Positions 1-8,172 of a DNA stretch of 64,000 nt are shown piece by piece (the stretch's first letter is position 1; each line of letters starts with the position of its first letter). Where the stretch lies: assembly GCF_024298885.1 (NCBI RefSeq), contig NZ_CP101166.1, forward strand, positions 3,657,149-3,721,148, written 5' to 3'. Origin of the DNA: Haloglomus halophilum (GTDB lineage: Archaea; Halobacteriota; Halobacteria; Halobacteriales; Haloarculaceae). The notes beneath the pieces were generated by a model. That model was not told the DNA's origin, ran no database searches, and saw nothing but the letters and a program-made list of their open reading frames with translations. Both the position numbers and the translations under genes were made by a program.

Positions 1-3000
1 TGAGCCACCACGACGGGGTCGGGGTCGTCCAGCAGCCCGCAGACCGCCCCGGCGGCGTCCGCCGGGGCCCGATGCCCGACGAGGCCGAGCGCCGTCGCCG
101 CCGCCCGACGGACTTCCGGGTCCCGAGCCGTCGCCGCATCCCGGAGCAGTGCCACGGCCTCACTCCGACCGCCGACAGCCTCGGTGTCGGTCGTCGTGGC
201 TGCGCCCAACACGTCCGCCCCATCCGCGGACGATTCGAGACGGTCTCGGTCGCTGTCGGCGATCTCCTCGGGGGTCGCGAGAACCCGGGCCACGGCGAGA
301 ACGGCCGGAACCGCTCCTGGGTCCGTGTCCGGCGTGGCCCGGGGCGTTCCCGCCGAGTCGCGCACCGGCCGGTCGTCGAGCGCCCGACGGGCCGCGGTCC
401 GGGTGTCGGGGTCGGGGACGGACCGGGCCCGCTCCAGGTAGTCGGTCGCGGCCGCTCCCGGCACCTCGGCGAGGGCCTCGACGACGGTCCGCTCGAAGGC
501 CCGCTCGTCCGGGACGCCCTCGTCCACCCGGACGCGGTAGGTCGGAGTGGGGCCGGGTGACGCCCGGTGGACGGCCGGCACCGGGTTGTCGGGCGGGTCG
601 GGCGCCCGGCAGCGGGCGTCCAGTGTGGGGACGAGCGCCGGCGCGAGCGCCGGGTAGGCCGCCAGCAGCCACAGGGCCGCCAGCGGGTCCCGGTGGCGAG
701 CGGCGTCCGACGCGTCGGCGCCGCCGGTCCCGACGCCGTCGCCCGGCGTCCGGAGTCGAGCGAGCGCCTCGGACAGGTACCGTGGGTCGGCTATCGCGAT
801 CCGGGCCAGTGCCCGCTGCGTGGCCGTGGCCTCGCACGCGGCCAGCGTCCGAACCGCGGGCGCCACCGCGTCGGCGTCGTGTTCCGCGACGGCGACCAGC
901 GCTCGGCTCGCGTCGACGACCACGTCGGAACCGGCGGTCGCCTCGCGAGGACAGGCGACGGTCGTCTCCCGGGCGAGCAACGTCCGCAGGCGTTCGACCG
1001 CGTACCGGCGGGTGTCGAAGTGGTCGGCGCGAATCGCCAGCGCCCCGGCCAGCGCCGCCACCACACTGTCGCCGTGATCGGGTTGCCAGAGGAAGGGCTT
1101 GATTTCGGCAGGACCGATGACAGGCGTCTCGGGTACCGCCGCGACCCCAGCCAGCACCGCTCGCGCCGCCTCCCGCCGCGGGGCGACCGGGCTGCCGGTG
1201 TCCGGGCCCTCGTCCGCCTCCCCGTCGCCGAACAGTTCCCCCAGCGACATGGACTCCTCCGCCGAGTCCTCTGTCGTCTCGTCGTCCTCGTCCGCGGTGG
1301 CACCGGGCGGGGGCGCTCCGGCGGCGACGCCGAGCAGGTCGAACAGCGCGGGCTCCAGCGCCGCCGGCGCGGCGAGCGTGGCCGCCCGGAACGCTGCGGG
1401 CGCGTCGCCCATCGCCGGGCCACGCTGCCGGCTGCAGAACCGCTCGACGACGACCGGTGCCATCGTCGGGTCCTGCTCGACGAGTGTCCGCAGGGCCTCC
1501 GAGAGACGGTTCCGGGGGCTCTCCTCGGATGTCCGGTCGAGCGTGGTCATCAGGGCTGCAACGGCGCTCTCGCGGGCCGACGCCGTCGCGGCGCCGGTCG
1601 CAACGCGCTCCAGCGCCCCAACGTACTCGGCGGGTGGCTCCGGGTCTTCCCCGCGGAACGCCGTGAGCACCTGCCCGACGGTCACCGAGGCGGCGTGTTC
1701 GTCGACACGGCCCAGTACGGACAGGACCGCCAGCGCCGCCGTTCGATGCGGGTGCCCCGGCTCCTGTCGGAGCACCCGTGCCTCCCGGTGGGCCAGCGCG
1801 GCGGTGTCGAGCGGCTCGAAGGCCCCTGCGGGTATCGAGCAGCAGAACGAGAGGAGCGTCTCCAGGTTGTCGACATCCCACACCTCCCAGTGAGGGAGCC
1901 CCAGCAGGTACCGGAGCAATCGCGTCCGGAGGTCCGGAGGGACATCGGCGAGCGACCAGTCCTCCACGCGCTCCCGCCAGAGCGCCACCGCACGCTCCAC
2001 GGCGCCCCACAGCGAGGGTCTCTCGAGGAGCGCGTCGGTGAGCTCCGTGAGGAGTTCCTGCCGGCGCTCCGGGCCCCGGACGGCAGCGAGCCGCGCGAGC
2101 TCGACGGCCGCCACGCTCTGCTCCTGCGGGTGGTAGGCCTTGTCGTGAAGCGACCGCAGCAGCGGCGCCCAGGCAGCCGGCGCGAGCCGCGGTTCGGCGG
2201 CACCGATTCGCCCGAGCGCCTCGTAGGCCGCCTGCCGCACGTCCTCCACCGGGTCCTCGGCCGCCACCGCGAGCGCGGAGACGACGCGGTCCGTCGTCGG
2301 CTCCTGGAACGGGAGCTGCCCCTCACGGTCGCGTGCGACGCCGGCGAGTGTCTCCGCGGCCTCCTCTCGGACCTCGGCGTCGTCGTGCGAGAGGCGGGCG
2401 ACGATCGGCTCGACATCCGGAACCAGCTCCGGGAGGACCGTCCCGACGACACGCAGCGTTTCGAGCGCCCGGCGCAGTGATTCCGGGTCGGGTCGCTCCC
2501 CGTCCGTCCCGTCCAGCGCCTCCACCGCGGCGGCGACGGTGGGCCGGGCCGCGGTAGGCGCCGTCGCTCCGGCGATACCGACCAGTCGGTAGCCGGCATC
2601 ACCCTGGTAGATCCCCTCTTCGGCGTGTGCGACGTGCCACGCGACCGCCCGCGTGAGGATACTCGGGACGCGGTGGGCGAGCGCGGCGAGCAGCCCCGTC
2701 ACCGCCGGGTCCGCGTCGCCCATCCCGTCGCTGGCCGCCCGAACCAGCGGCTCGACGTTCCCCATGAACGCCCGCGGACGGAGGACGGCGAGCGTCCGCA
2801 GCGTCAGTACTGCCGAGCCCGGGACCCCGGTTCTGTCGTTCCACTCGTACGTCGTCACGACGGCAGCGACAGCCCTCGAGGTCGCCGACGGGTCGGCGCG
2901 GGCGGCGGCAACCAGTACCTCGTGGGCCGCCCGGCGAACCGGCGGCTCGCCGGGAAGGTGGTCGCTGGCCGTCTCGATGGCCTCGACCGGCGGCTCCTCC

Positions 3001-3047
3001 CCCACCCGAACCGCCTCGGCCAGGCGGCGCAGCTCCGCGAGCGTCAT
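1..3047 (-). CDS. Large HEAT-repeat protein, 3' end outside the window
   Basis: An open minus-strand frame starts with ATG at 3047 (MTLAELRRLAEAV) and is still open at base 3, giving at least 1015 residues with no stop. The protein is a long series of paired amphipathic helices with the HEAT/PBS-lyase style signature, for example DAEVREEAAETLAG, DPVEDVRQAAYEALGRIG and DPEVRRAAATALGLVG. An acidic low-complexity stretch (DEDDETTEDSAEES) lies near residue 600. HEAT arrays are scaffolds for protein or nucleic-acid binding; nothing here shows an enzyme. It is the last gene seen in a leftward run with a beta-propeller and two phosphoesterases. The shorter open frames on either strand in this region are GC-driven shadows. 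The role is unknown. Confidence 0.8.
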   Translation of the reverse strand, partial: MTLAELRRLAEAVRVGEEPPVEAIETASDHLPGEPPVRRAAHEVLVAAARADPSATSRAVAAVVTTYEWNDRTGVPGSAVLTLRTLAVLRPRAFMGNVEPLVRAASDGMGDADPAVTGLLAALAHRVPSILTRAVAWHVAHAEEGIYQGDAGYRLVGIAGATAPTAARPTVAAAVEALDGTDGERPDPESLRRALETLRVVGTVLPELVPDVEPIVARLSHDDAEVREEAAETLAGVARDREGQLPFQEPTTDRVVSALAVAAEDPVEDVRQAAYEALGRIGAAEPRLAPAAWAPLLRSLHDKAYHPQEQSVAAVELARLAAVRGPERRQELLTELTDALLERPSLWGAVERAVALWRERVEDWSLADVPPDLRTRLLRYLLGLPHWEVWDVDNLETLLSFCCSIPAGAFEPLDTAALAHREARVLRQEPGHPHRTAALAVLSVLGRVDEHAASVTVGQVLTAFRGEDPEPPAEYVGALERVATGAATASARESAVAALMTTLDRTSEESPRNRLSEALRTLVEQDPTMAPVVVERFCSRQRGPAMGDAPAAFRAATLAAPAALEPALFDLLGVAAGAPPPGATADEDDETTEDSAEESMSLGELFGDGEADEGPDTGSPVAPRREAARAVLAGVAAVPETPVIGPAEIKPFLWQPDHGDSVVAALAGALAIRADHFDTRRYAVERLRTLLARETTVACPREATAGSDVVVDASRALVAVAEHDADAVAPAVRTLAACEATATQRALARIAIADPRYLSEALARLRTPGDGVGTGGADASDAARHRDPLAALWLLAAYPALAPALVPTLDARCRAPDPPDNPVPAVHRASPGPTPTYRVRVDEGVPDERAFERTVVEALAEVPGAAATDYLERARSVPDPDTRTAARRALDDRPVRDSAGTPRATPDTDPGAVPAVLAVARVLATPEEIADSDRDRLESSADGADVLGAATTTDTEAVGGRSEAVALLRDAATARDPEVRRAAATALGLVGHRAPADAAGAVCGLLDDPDPVVVA

Positions 3048-3158
3048 CTGCCCGTGACTGCTCGCGTCGCGTGTAAATCCCTTCGGGGGGCGTGCTGGCT
3101 GTGACCGCCTCCCGTGGCGGAACCGACGGCTCCCGCCCGGGGCGGACCAGGGTCGCCC

Positions 3159-4295
3159 TCAGCAGTCGACGTACCCGGACAGGAACCCCGATGTCGGAGC
3201 GCTGTGCGGCCCCTCGGGGAGGGCTTCGCCGACGACGAACAGCCCCCCGTCGGCCAGGGTCGCCCGTGCCGTGGTCGCGTTCGACGGCGAGAGGTGGTAC
3301 TCGACATCGCCCTCGTGCGTCAGCACGTACACCGAGCCGTCCGCCGTCCCCAGGTGCAGACGGGCCCCGGCCGCTATCGAACTCCGCACGTAGTCGCAGT
3401 CGAGGTCGCGGACCCAGCGGACCGTGCCGTCGCCCACGTCGAGCGCGAAGACCGCGTTGCAGGTCCCCACGAAGGCCGTGTCCGCCGTGACGCTCAGCGT
3501 GCTGATGGCCGACCGGTTGGCCGGCGGCCCCTGTCCGTCACGGCCCATGTTCCGGAGGTCGTCGTGGAACTCCGGCCGGAAGAGGTCGGCAGTCCAGCAC
3601 GACTCGCCGGTCGCGGCGTCGAGCGCGTGCAGGTCCCCCGACCGCCGGCCGGTCAGGACGAGGCCGTCGACGGTGACGGGTGCCGTGGTGCTGTTGCCGT
3701 CGAGCGTCCGGCTCCAGCACGGTTCGCCGTCCGAGAGCCCGTAGGCCGCCACTCCGTCGCCGTTCGCGTGGAAGACGGTTCCCCGAGCGACCGCGGCGTC
3801 GCCGCTGGCCGCGGCCGCGTCCCACGCCACCGTTCCGTCGCTCGCGCGGCGGACGACGAGCGAGTCGTCGGCGTGACTCACGACGACACGATTCCCGGCG
3901 ACGACCGGCGGCGCGCGCGACCCACGGGCGGTGCCCGCCGCCCAGCGGTCCTCGCCGGTCCCGGCGTCGAGGGCGTGGACCGTGGTCTCGGCACGCCCGA
4001 AGTCGTCGAAGCCAGCGACGAAGACCGCCCCGCTCCGGAGGACGACGGGCGCCGTGACCGTCTCTGCCGGGAGCTCCCGCTCCCAGACGACCCGCCCATC
4101 GGTGCGGTCGACCGACAGGACGCGCCCGGCGCGGGTCCCGGCATAGACCCGCTGGTCGCCCACCGCCGGCCGGGCGAGGATGGGCTCCTCCGTCGTGTGG
4201 GTCCAGGTCGGCGTCCCCGGCCCGGCGAACGCCGTGCTGTCGGCGTCGTGGCCCCGGTGCTCCGGGTCGGCGTTGCGCGCGGGCGGTCGGGTCAT
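3159..4295 (-). CDS. PQQ-type beta-propeller repeat protein
   Basis: A 378-residue protein made of repeated blades with the outer-membrane-assembly-factor (BamB)/PQQ pattern: ALDAGTGEDRWAAGTA, DGTVAWDA, DGEPCWSRTL, ALDAATGESCWTADLF and DVGDGTVRWVRDL, each separated by about 40 residues. No signal peptide is visible, so it is probably cytoplasmic, and no enzyme is implied. I chose ATG 4295 over the GTG at 4301 because the ATG overlaps the stop of the upstream phosphoesterase as ATGA, which indicates translational coupling. Such propellers usually serve as scaffolds; its neighbours are two phosphoesterases upstream and the HEAT-repeat protein downstream. Confidence 0.82.
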   Translation of the reverse strand: MTRPPARNADPEHRGHDADSTAFAGPGTPTWTHTTEEPILARPAVGDQRVYAGTRAGRVLSVDRTDGRVVWERELPAETVTAPVVLRSGAVFVAGFDDFGRAETTVHALDAGTGEDRWAAGTARGSRAPPVVAGNRVVVSHADDSLVVRRASDGTVAWDAAAASGDAAVARGTVFHANGDGVAAYGLSDGEPCWSRTLDGNSTTAPVTVDGLVLTGRRSGDLHALDAATGESCWTADLFRPEFHDDLRNMGRDGQGPPANRSAISTLSVTADTAFVGTCNAVFALDVGDGTVRWVRDLDCDYVRSSIAAGARLHLGTADGSVYVLTHEGDVEYHLSPSNATTARATLADGGLFVVGEALPEGPHSAPTSGFLSGYVDC

Positions 4296-5248
4296 CGCCA
4301 CCCCACGTCGACCGCCTCCGTGCGGAGGGTTCCGTCCCGGCTGACGGAGACGCTCGAGACCCCGGCGTCGCCCGGGTTGTGGGCGTACGAGTGGCCGGCG
4401 GTCGTCGGCACCGCGGTCAGGCCGCGCTGGTGGGTGTGTCCGGAGAGGCAGCCGCTGACGGCGGTCGCCGCCAGGGCGAGGCGGAGCGCCACGGAGCCGA
4501 AGTGGTGGCTCCCGTCGTGGGAGTGCTGGCCGCGGATGTCGAACGGCACGCCGAACGGGGAGACGTGGCTCGCGACCACGGTCGGCTGTGCGCCCCCGAG
4601 CAGTTCGACGAGCGTCCCGAAGCGGTCGTCGAGGCGTGCCAGCGAGGTCTCGAACGCGGCGTCCGACGGCACGGCCCCGAGGCGGTCGGCGAGCTGCGCC
4701 GCGCTCAGCGCGCCGTCGAGGTACGCCCCCGCTGCGCCGAGGAGAGTCTCGGCGACGGCCTCGGGCGTCTGGGGGCCGCTCCCGACCGGAATCTCCGGGT
4801 AGTCCGGCGACAGCAGGGCTGGCGTGAAGTCGAACTGCTCGCAGCCCCAGCCGACGAGCGCGAGCGACCAGCCCGTATCGACCGCCACCCGGCGGGTCTC
4901 GCCGTGGAGCGGGTGGACGTTCGGCAGGCCGTCGCTCAGTCGCCGCGTGCAGGTGAGGGGGTCGTGGTTCCCGGGCACCGCGAGGACGGGAACGCCCCGC
5001 TCGTCGAGCCGCTTCAGGAACGCGCGGCCCCGCTCCTCGTAGGCCGCCCCCGCCTCGGCGGATTTGGCGTGCTCGCGGTTCTCGTCGATGATGTCGCCCA
5101 GCGACACCACGAGGTCGTGCGCCTCGACCGGGAGGTCATCGACCGGGTATCGTCCGCCCGTCGCGCGGAGGTGGAGGTCCGAGACGACCAGCAGGTCGAC
5201 GGTCGCCCCCTCGACGCGGTGGAGCGGTTCGGTGTCGGGGTCAGTCAT
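4292..5248 (-). CDS. Calcineurin-like metallophosphoesterase
   Basis: A 318-residue protein with the full metallophosphoesterase motif set in order: SDLHLR near the N terminus, GDIIDEN, PGNHD, SHVSPFG and GHTHQRG. These supply the Asp, His and Asn ligands of a two-metal centre that hydrolyses phosphoester bonds. The substrate cannot be read from the sequence. The family includes nucleases, nucleotide phosphodiesterases and protein phosphatases. ATG 5248 is preferred over GTG 5254. The start overlaps the upstream phosphoesterase gene by 8 bp and the end overlaps the beta-propeller gene by 4 bp, so the three genes form a tightly coupled unit. Confidence 0.87.
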   Translation of the reverse strand: MTDPDTEPLHRVEGATVDLLVVSDLHLRATGGRYPVDDLPVEAHDLVVSLGDIIDENREHAKSAEAGAAYEERGRAFLKRLDERGVPVLAVPGNHDPLTCTRRLSDGLPNVHPLHGETRRVAVDTGWSLALVGWGCEQFDFTPALLSPDYPEIPVGSGPQTPEAVAETLLGAAGAYLDGALSAAQLADRLGAVPSDAAFETSLARLDDRFGTLVELLGGAQPTVVASHVSPFGVPFDIRGQHSHDGSHHFGSVALRLALAATAVSGCLSGHTHQRGLTAVPTTAGHSYAHNPGDAGVSSVSVSRDGTLRTEAVDVGWR

Positions 5249-5804
5249 CGTCACTCACCGTGTGCTCGGCGGCGGCCCGGTCGGCGAACCGCTCGCCGCA
5301 GGCCAGGTAATCCACGAGCCGGTCGGTCGCGAGCGGCCGGTAGTCCAGCAGTTCGACCGAGAGGTTGACGCGCCGCGTCTCGTGGTCGACGAACGGGAAC
5401 TCGTCCGGCCAGTTGTTATGGTGGTGGCCGTGGAGGAGCCAGCCCGCGTGGTTCGAGGGGCCGTCCGCCGGGTCGTGGACGGCGTGGAACGGGACCCCAC
5501 GATGCTCGAAGCGGTACTCCTCGACGAACCGGACCCGGTCCAGCCCTTCCAGCACGGTCCCGTCGTGGTTGCCCAGCAGGAACACCAGCTCGCCATGGAG
5601 TTCCTCGAGCCAGTCCAGCAGCGCCGCGGCGGACGAGCGGATGGTCAGGTCACCACCGTACAGCACCTCGTCGCCGGGGTCGACCGTCGCGTTCCAGCGC
5701 TCGACCAGCGTCTCGTTCATCTCCGCGACCGAGTCGAACGGCCGGTCACAGTACTCGATGATGTTGTCGTGGTCGAGATGGAGGTCCGAGACGAGATAGT
5801 CCAC
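5241..5804 (-). CDS. Small YfcE/MJ0936-like metallophosphoesterase
   Basis: About 187 residues with the compact phosphoesterase motifs DLHLDHDNI, GGDL, LGNHD, HDP and HGHHHNN. The frame stays open far upstream (to 6764), but that part overlaps the TIM-barrel gene and is arginine-rich shadow sequence with no haloarchaeal character. The family normally begins two or three residues before the SDLH motif, and GTG at 5804 gives exactly VDYLVSDLHLDH, so that start is used. It lies 92 bp downstream of the TIM-barrel gene and overlaps the next phosphoesterase by 8 bp. Two different phosphoesterases in tandem is unusual. Confidence 0.8.
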   Translation of the reverse strand: MDYLVSDLHLDHDNIIEYCDRPFDSVAEMNETLVERWNATVDPGDEVLYGGDLTIRSSAAALLDWLEELHGELVFLLGNHDGTVLEGLDRVRFVEEYRFEHRGVPFHAVHDPADGPSNHAGWLLHGHHHNNWPDEFPFVDHETRRVNLSVELLDYRPLATDRLVDYLACGERFADRAAAEHTVSDDD

Positions 5805-5896
5805 TGGTGTCAGGTCGTCGGGCGGGTACTCGTAGATTGTGTCGGGGTGAGGGAGAGTGACACGGCACGCGTTGCGCCCACACCGGCCGCCCCGAT

Positions 5897-6838
5897 TCAG
5901 TCGTCCGCTCGCAGCCGCTCGACGGTCGACGCGATGGCGTCCGGCGTCGCGTCGCCCGGTTCGAGGACGACGGGCACGTCGTGTGCGCGACAGAACGCGA
6001 GCACCCATGCCAGCCCGTCCGTGCCGTGGTCGCCGCCCGGCAGGCCGTCCGAACCGTGGCTGTCGCCCGGCAGGCCGTCGGTGACGGGGTCGTTCAGGTG
6101 GAGCGCCCCGACCGTGCCGCCGGCGAGCGCGAGCATGACGAAGACCGGCCGCCACGGGCTGTCCGGTGCCGGCGGCTCGACGCCCGGGCCGATGCGGTCC
6201 TGCACACGGTCCAGGTTCGTCCGCAGGAACGACGCGAGTTCGTCGGCCAGGCGCTCGCGGAGCGGCCCGTCGAGTCGTGCGAGCACTGCCCCGAGCGCGT
6301 CGTCGTCGACCGCCGGCTGGCGTCGGTCCATCGGGACGTGGGCCGTGTCGACCAGCACGGAGACTGCGTCGAGCCGCGGGACCCGGTCGGCGAGAAGCGC
6401 CACCGCGGCCACGTCCTCGGGGGCGTGGTAGTGGCTGGGGTCCGGGAGGTTCTCGACGGCGAGCGGGTCGCCGCCGACCTCGGTTATCGTCCCGAGCCGG
6501 TCGACCTGCTCGCGGTAGTCGAACTCGCGGGTGGTGTGGACCGTCAGCCAGTCGGGCGCGATGTCGGCCCCGAACGCCCGGTTGGTGAAGTCGGTGATGG
6601 TGCCGACGGCCCCCGGCGCGACGCTCATCCCCTGCGGGTGGGTCGTCCCGGGCGGGAGGTGGACGCTGGTGATTGCCGCCGGGTCGACACCTCGCTGGGC
6701 GCACTCGTCGGCGAGAGTGTGCTCTGCCGAGAGCCGCTCGGCGTGCTGCCAGTCGAGTTTGCATTCGAGTCCGTCCCCGAGGTGCGCGACGCTCGCGGCC
6801 CGCTCGGGTGTCGCCGAGACCAGGACGGTGAACGGCAC
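5897..6838 (-). CDS. TIM-barrel protein, sugar isomerase/epimerase-like
   Basis: About 313 residues. The pattern of short beta-strands ending in acidic or histidine residues (GLECKLDW, SVHLPPG, PLAVENLPDPSHYH, SVLVDTAHVP, GALHLND, PVVLEPGD) resembles the AP-endonuclease-2/xylose-isomerase-like TIM barrel, whose metal site uses such Glu, His and Asp residues. No specific substrate is identifiable. An internal duplicated segment rich in Gly, Asp and His (DGLPGDSHGSDGLPGGDHGTDG) follows the GALHLND strand. The start is uncertain: GTG 6838 (VPFTVLVSA) is preferred, with GTG 6862 as the alternative. It is transcribed with the phosphoesterases downstream. Confidence 0.65.
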   Translation of the reverse strand: MPFTVLVSATPERAASVAHLGDGLECKLDWQHAERLSAEHTLADECAQRGVDPAAITSVHLPPGTTHPQGMSVAPGAVGTITDFTNRAFGADIAPDWLTVHTTREFDYREQVDRLGTITEVGGDPLAVENLPDPSHYHAPEDVAAVALLADRVPRLDAVSVLVDTAHVPMDRRQPAVDDDALGAVLARLDGPLRERLADELASFLRTNLDRVQDRIGPGVEPPAPDSPWRPVFVMLALAGGTVGALHLNDPVTDGLPGDSHGSDGLPGGDHGTDGLAWVLAFCRAHDVPVVLEPGDATPDAIASTVERLRADD

Positions 6839-6951
6839 GGGCGGGGTTCCAGCGCGGGTCACGTAACCCTTCGGCAGCCGTGGCGCTGCCTGGCGTGCCG
6901 GCTCGGCCGCAGCCTGGCCGCCCCCGGCCGTATCTCGACCGCGAACCCGCC

Positions 6952-7452
6952 TCAGTGGTCGTCCGGGTCGGCGGTGACTCCGGGAACGTCGACCACGGAC
7001 TCGAACAGGGCGTAGTAGCCGTCGCGGTCGGCCGCCCGCCACAGTATCGGCTCGGCGTCGAGCTGCCGGCAGTGCCACAGGTACACCAGCCGCCCGATAC
7101 GGCCGTTACCGTCGGCGAAGGGATGAATCCGCTCGAAGGCGACGTGCCACTCCAGCGCCTCCACGGTGTCGGCCGGCCGCCAGTCGAGCAGGCCGTCCAT
7201 TGCGGGCCGCACGAACCCCGGCGGTGGCGGGCGCCGCCCGCCGACCGTCACCCGGACGTCGCGGTACTCCCCGGCGATTCCGGGCTGGCGGTTCTCGAGG
7301 ACGTGTTCGTGCCCCTCCCTGACGACCTCGTGGGTGAGTTCGTCCCGGTCACGGAGATACGCCCAGGCGTCGAGGCTGTCCGCGAGGGCGGCCTCGCTCT
7401 CGACGCCCTCTATCGCGTTCGACTCGCGCAGGTACTCGCGAACGTCGACCAT
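6952..7452 (-). CDS. Fic domain protein (putative AMPylase or relative)
   Basis: 166 residues. Residues 110-121 read HPFADGNGRIGR, a perfect Fic catalytic motif: the His is the general base and the Asn-Gly-Arg part holds the nucleotide phosphates. Fic proteins transfer AMP or a related group to Ser, Thr or Tyr of a target. Residues 11-16 (SNAIEG) match the inhibitory [S/T]xxxE[G/N] motif, so Glu15 could block the active site and keep the enzyme off; in this class the motif lies N-terminal. I chose ATG 7452 because the longer frame overlaps ndk and its promoter. It diverges from ndk and precedes the leftward operon. No antitoxin partner is adjacent. Confidence 0.85.
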   Translation of the reverse strand: MVDVREYLRESNAIEGVESEAALADSLDAWAYLRDRDELTHEVVREGHEHVLENRQPGIAGEYRDVRVTVGGRRPPPPGFVRPAMDGLLDWRPADTVEALEWHVAFERIHPFADGNGRIGRLVYLWHCRQLDAEPILWRAADRDGYYALFESVVDVPGVTADPDDH

Positions 7453-7567
7453 GCGTCCTGCGGGAACATCCCGGGGCAGGGGCTTCAACGCTCCCCTGTC
7501 GACGGGGCTATGGGAGACACGAACACCCCGGAACAAGAGTAATGCCGACGGCCCGACGGGCGGGCGT

Positions 7568-8050
7568 ATGGAGACCATCGAGCGGACCCTCGTGCTCGTG
7601 AAGCCGGACGGTGTCGAGCGTGGCCTCGTCGGGTCGGTGCTACACCGCATCGAGCGGGTCGGCCTGACGCTGGCCGCGGTCGAATCCCGCGCGCCGGACC
7701 GGGACCTGGTCGCGGCCCACTACGACGACCTCGCGGACGAACCGTTCTACGACGACCTCGTCGACTACGTGACCGGCGGGCCGGTGGTCGCCGCCGTCTT
7801 TGAGGGCGTGGAGGCGGTCACAGAGGTCCGGAAGCTGGTCGGGGAGACGGCGCCACAGGAGGCGGCGCCGGGGACGATACGGGGGGACTTCGCGCACGTG
7901 AGCTACGGCCACGCCGACACCGCCGGCAAGCCCGTCAAGAACCTGGTCCACGCCTCCGAACCCGGGAGCGCCGAGGCGGAACTGGACCTCTGGTTCCCCG
8001 ACCGGGAGTTCCTGGCCGTCGAGCGGGTCGACACGACCCACACCCAGTAA
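7568..8050 (+). CDS. ndk: Nucleoside diphosphate kinase
   Basis: 160 residues. It transfers the gamma-phosphate between nucleoside triphosphates and diphosphates through a phospho-histidine. The N terminus has the ATP-site lysine in VLVKPDGVERG (Lys12). The acceptor is His128 in NLVHAS, and Arg105-Gly-Asp lies in TIRGDF. The segment between these (HVSYGHADTAGKPVK) is longer than in bacterial enzymes but usual for archaeal ones. It diverges from the fic gene and converges with the HTH regulator gene; a 52-bp tandem repeat lies directly after its stop codon. Confidence 0.96.
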   Translation: METIERTLVLVKPDGVERGLVGSVLHRIERVGLTLAAVESRAPDRDLVAAHYDDLADEPFYDDLVDYVTGGPVVAAVFEGVEAVTEVRKLVGETAPQEAAPGTIRGDFAHVSYGHADTAGKPVKNLVHASEPGSAEAELDLWFPDREFLAVERVDTTHTQ

Positions 8051-8059
8051 CCGCGGTCC

Positions 8060-8172
8060 CGTTCGCCGGTGCCGGCGGGGCAGCGTCCGTCCTGGGGTGT
8101 CGGCTCACCGCCGTTCGCCGGTGCCGGCGGGGCAGCGTCCGTCCTGGGGTGTCGGCTCACCGCCGCTCGCCG
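8060..8172. repeat. 52-bp tandem direct repeat, about 2.2 copies
   Basis: Two adjacent copies with a 52-bp period begin at 8060 and 8112 (both starting CGTTCGCCGGTGCCGGCGGG), and a partial third begins at 8164. The second copy runs into the last codons and stop of the HTH regulator gene, so the first copy looks like a duplicate of that gene's 3' end. Each copy contains the short inverted repeat CGCCGG-TG-CCGGCG (8064-8077 and 8116-8129). It lies between convergent genes, where a two-way terminator would be expected. Confidence 0.9.

Noticed and set aside
160..2010. Long minus-strand frame of 616 codons
   Set aside because: Arg/Gly-rich shadow of the HEAT-repeat gene in another frame; the HEAT frame has consistent repeats and acidic composition.
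5241..6764. 507-codon frame that includes the small phosphoesterase
   Set aside because: Only the part from 5804 downward has protein character; the upstream part is an Arg-rich shadow overlapping the TIM-barrel gene.
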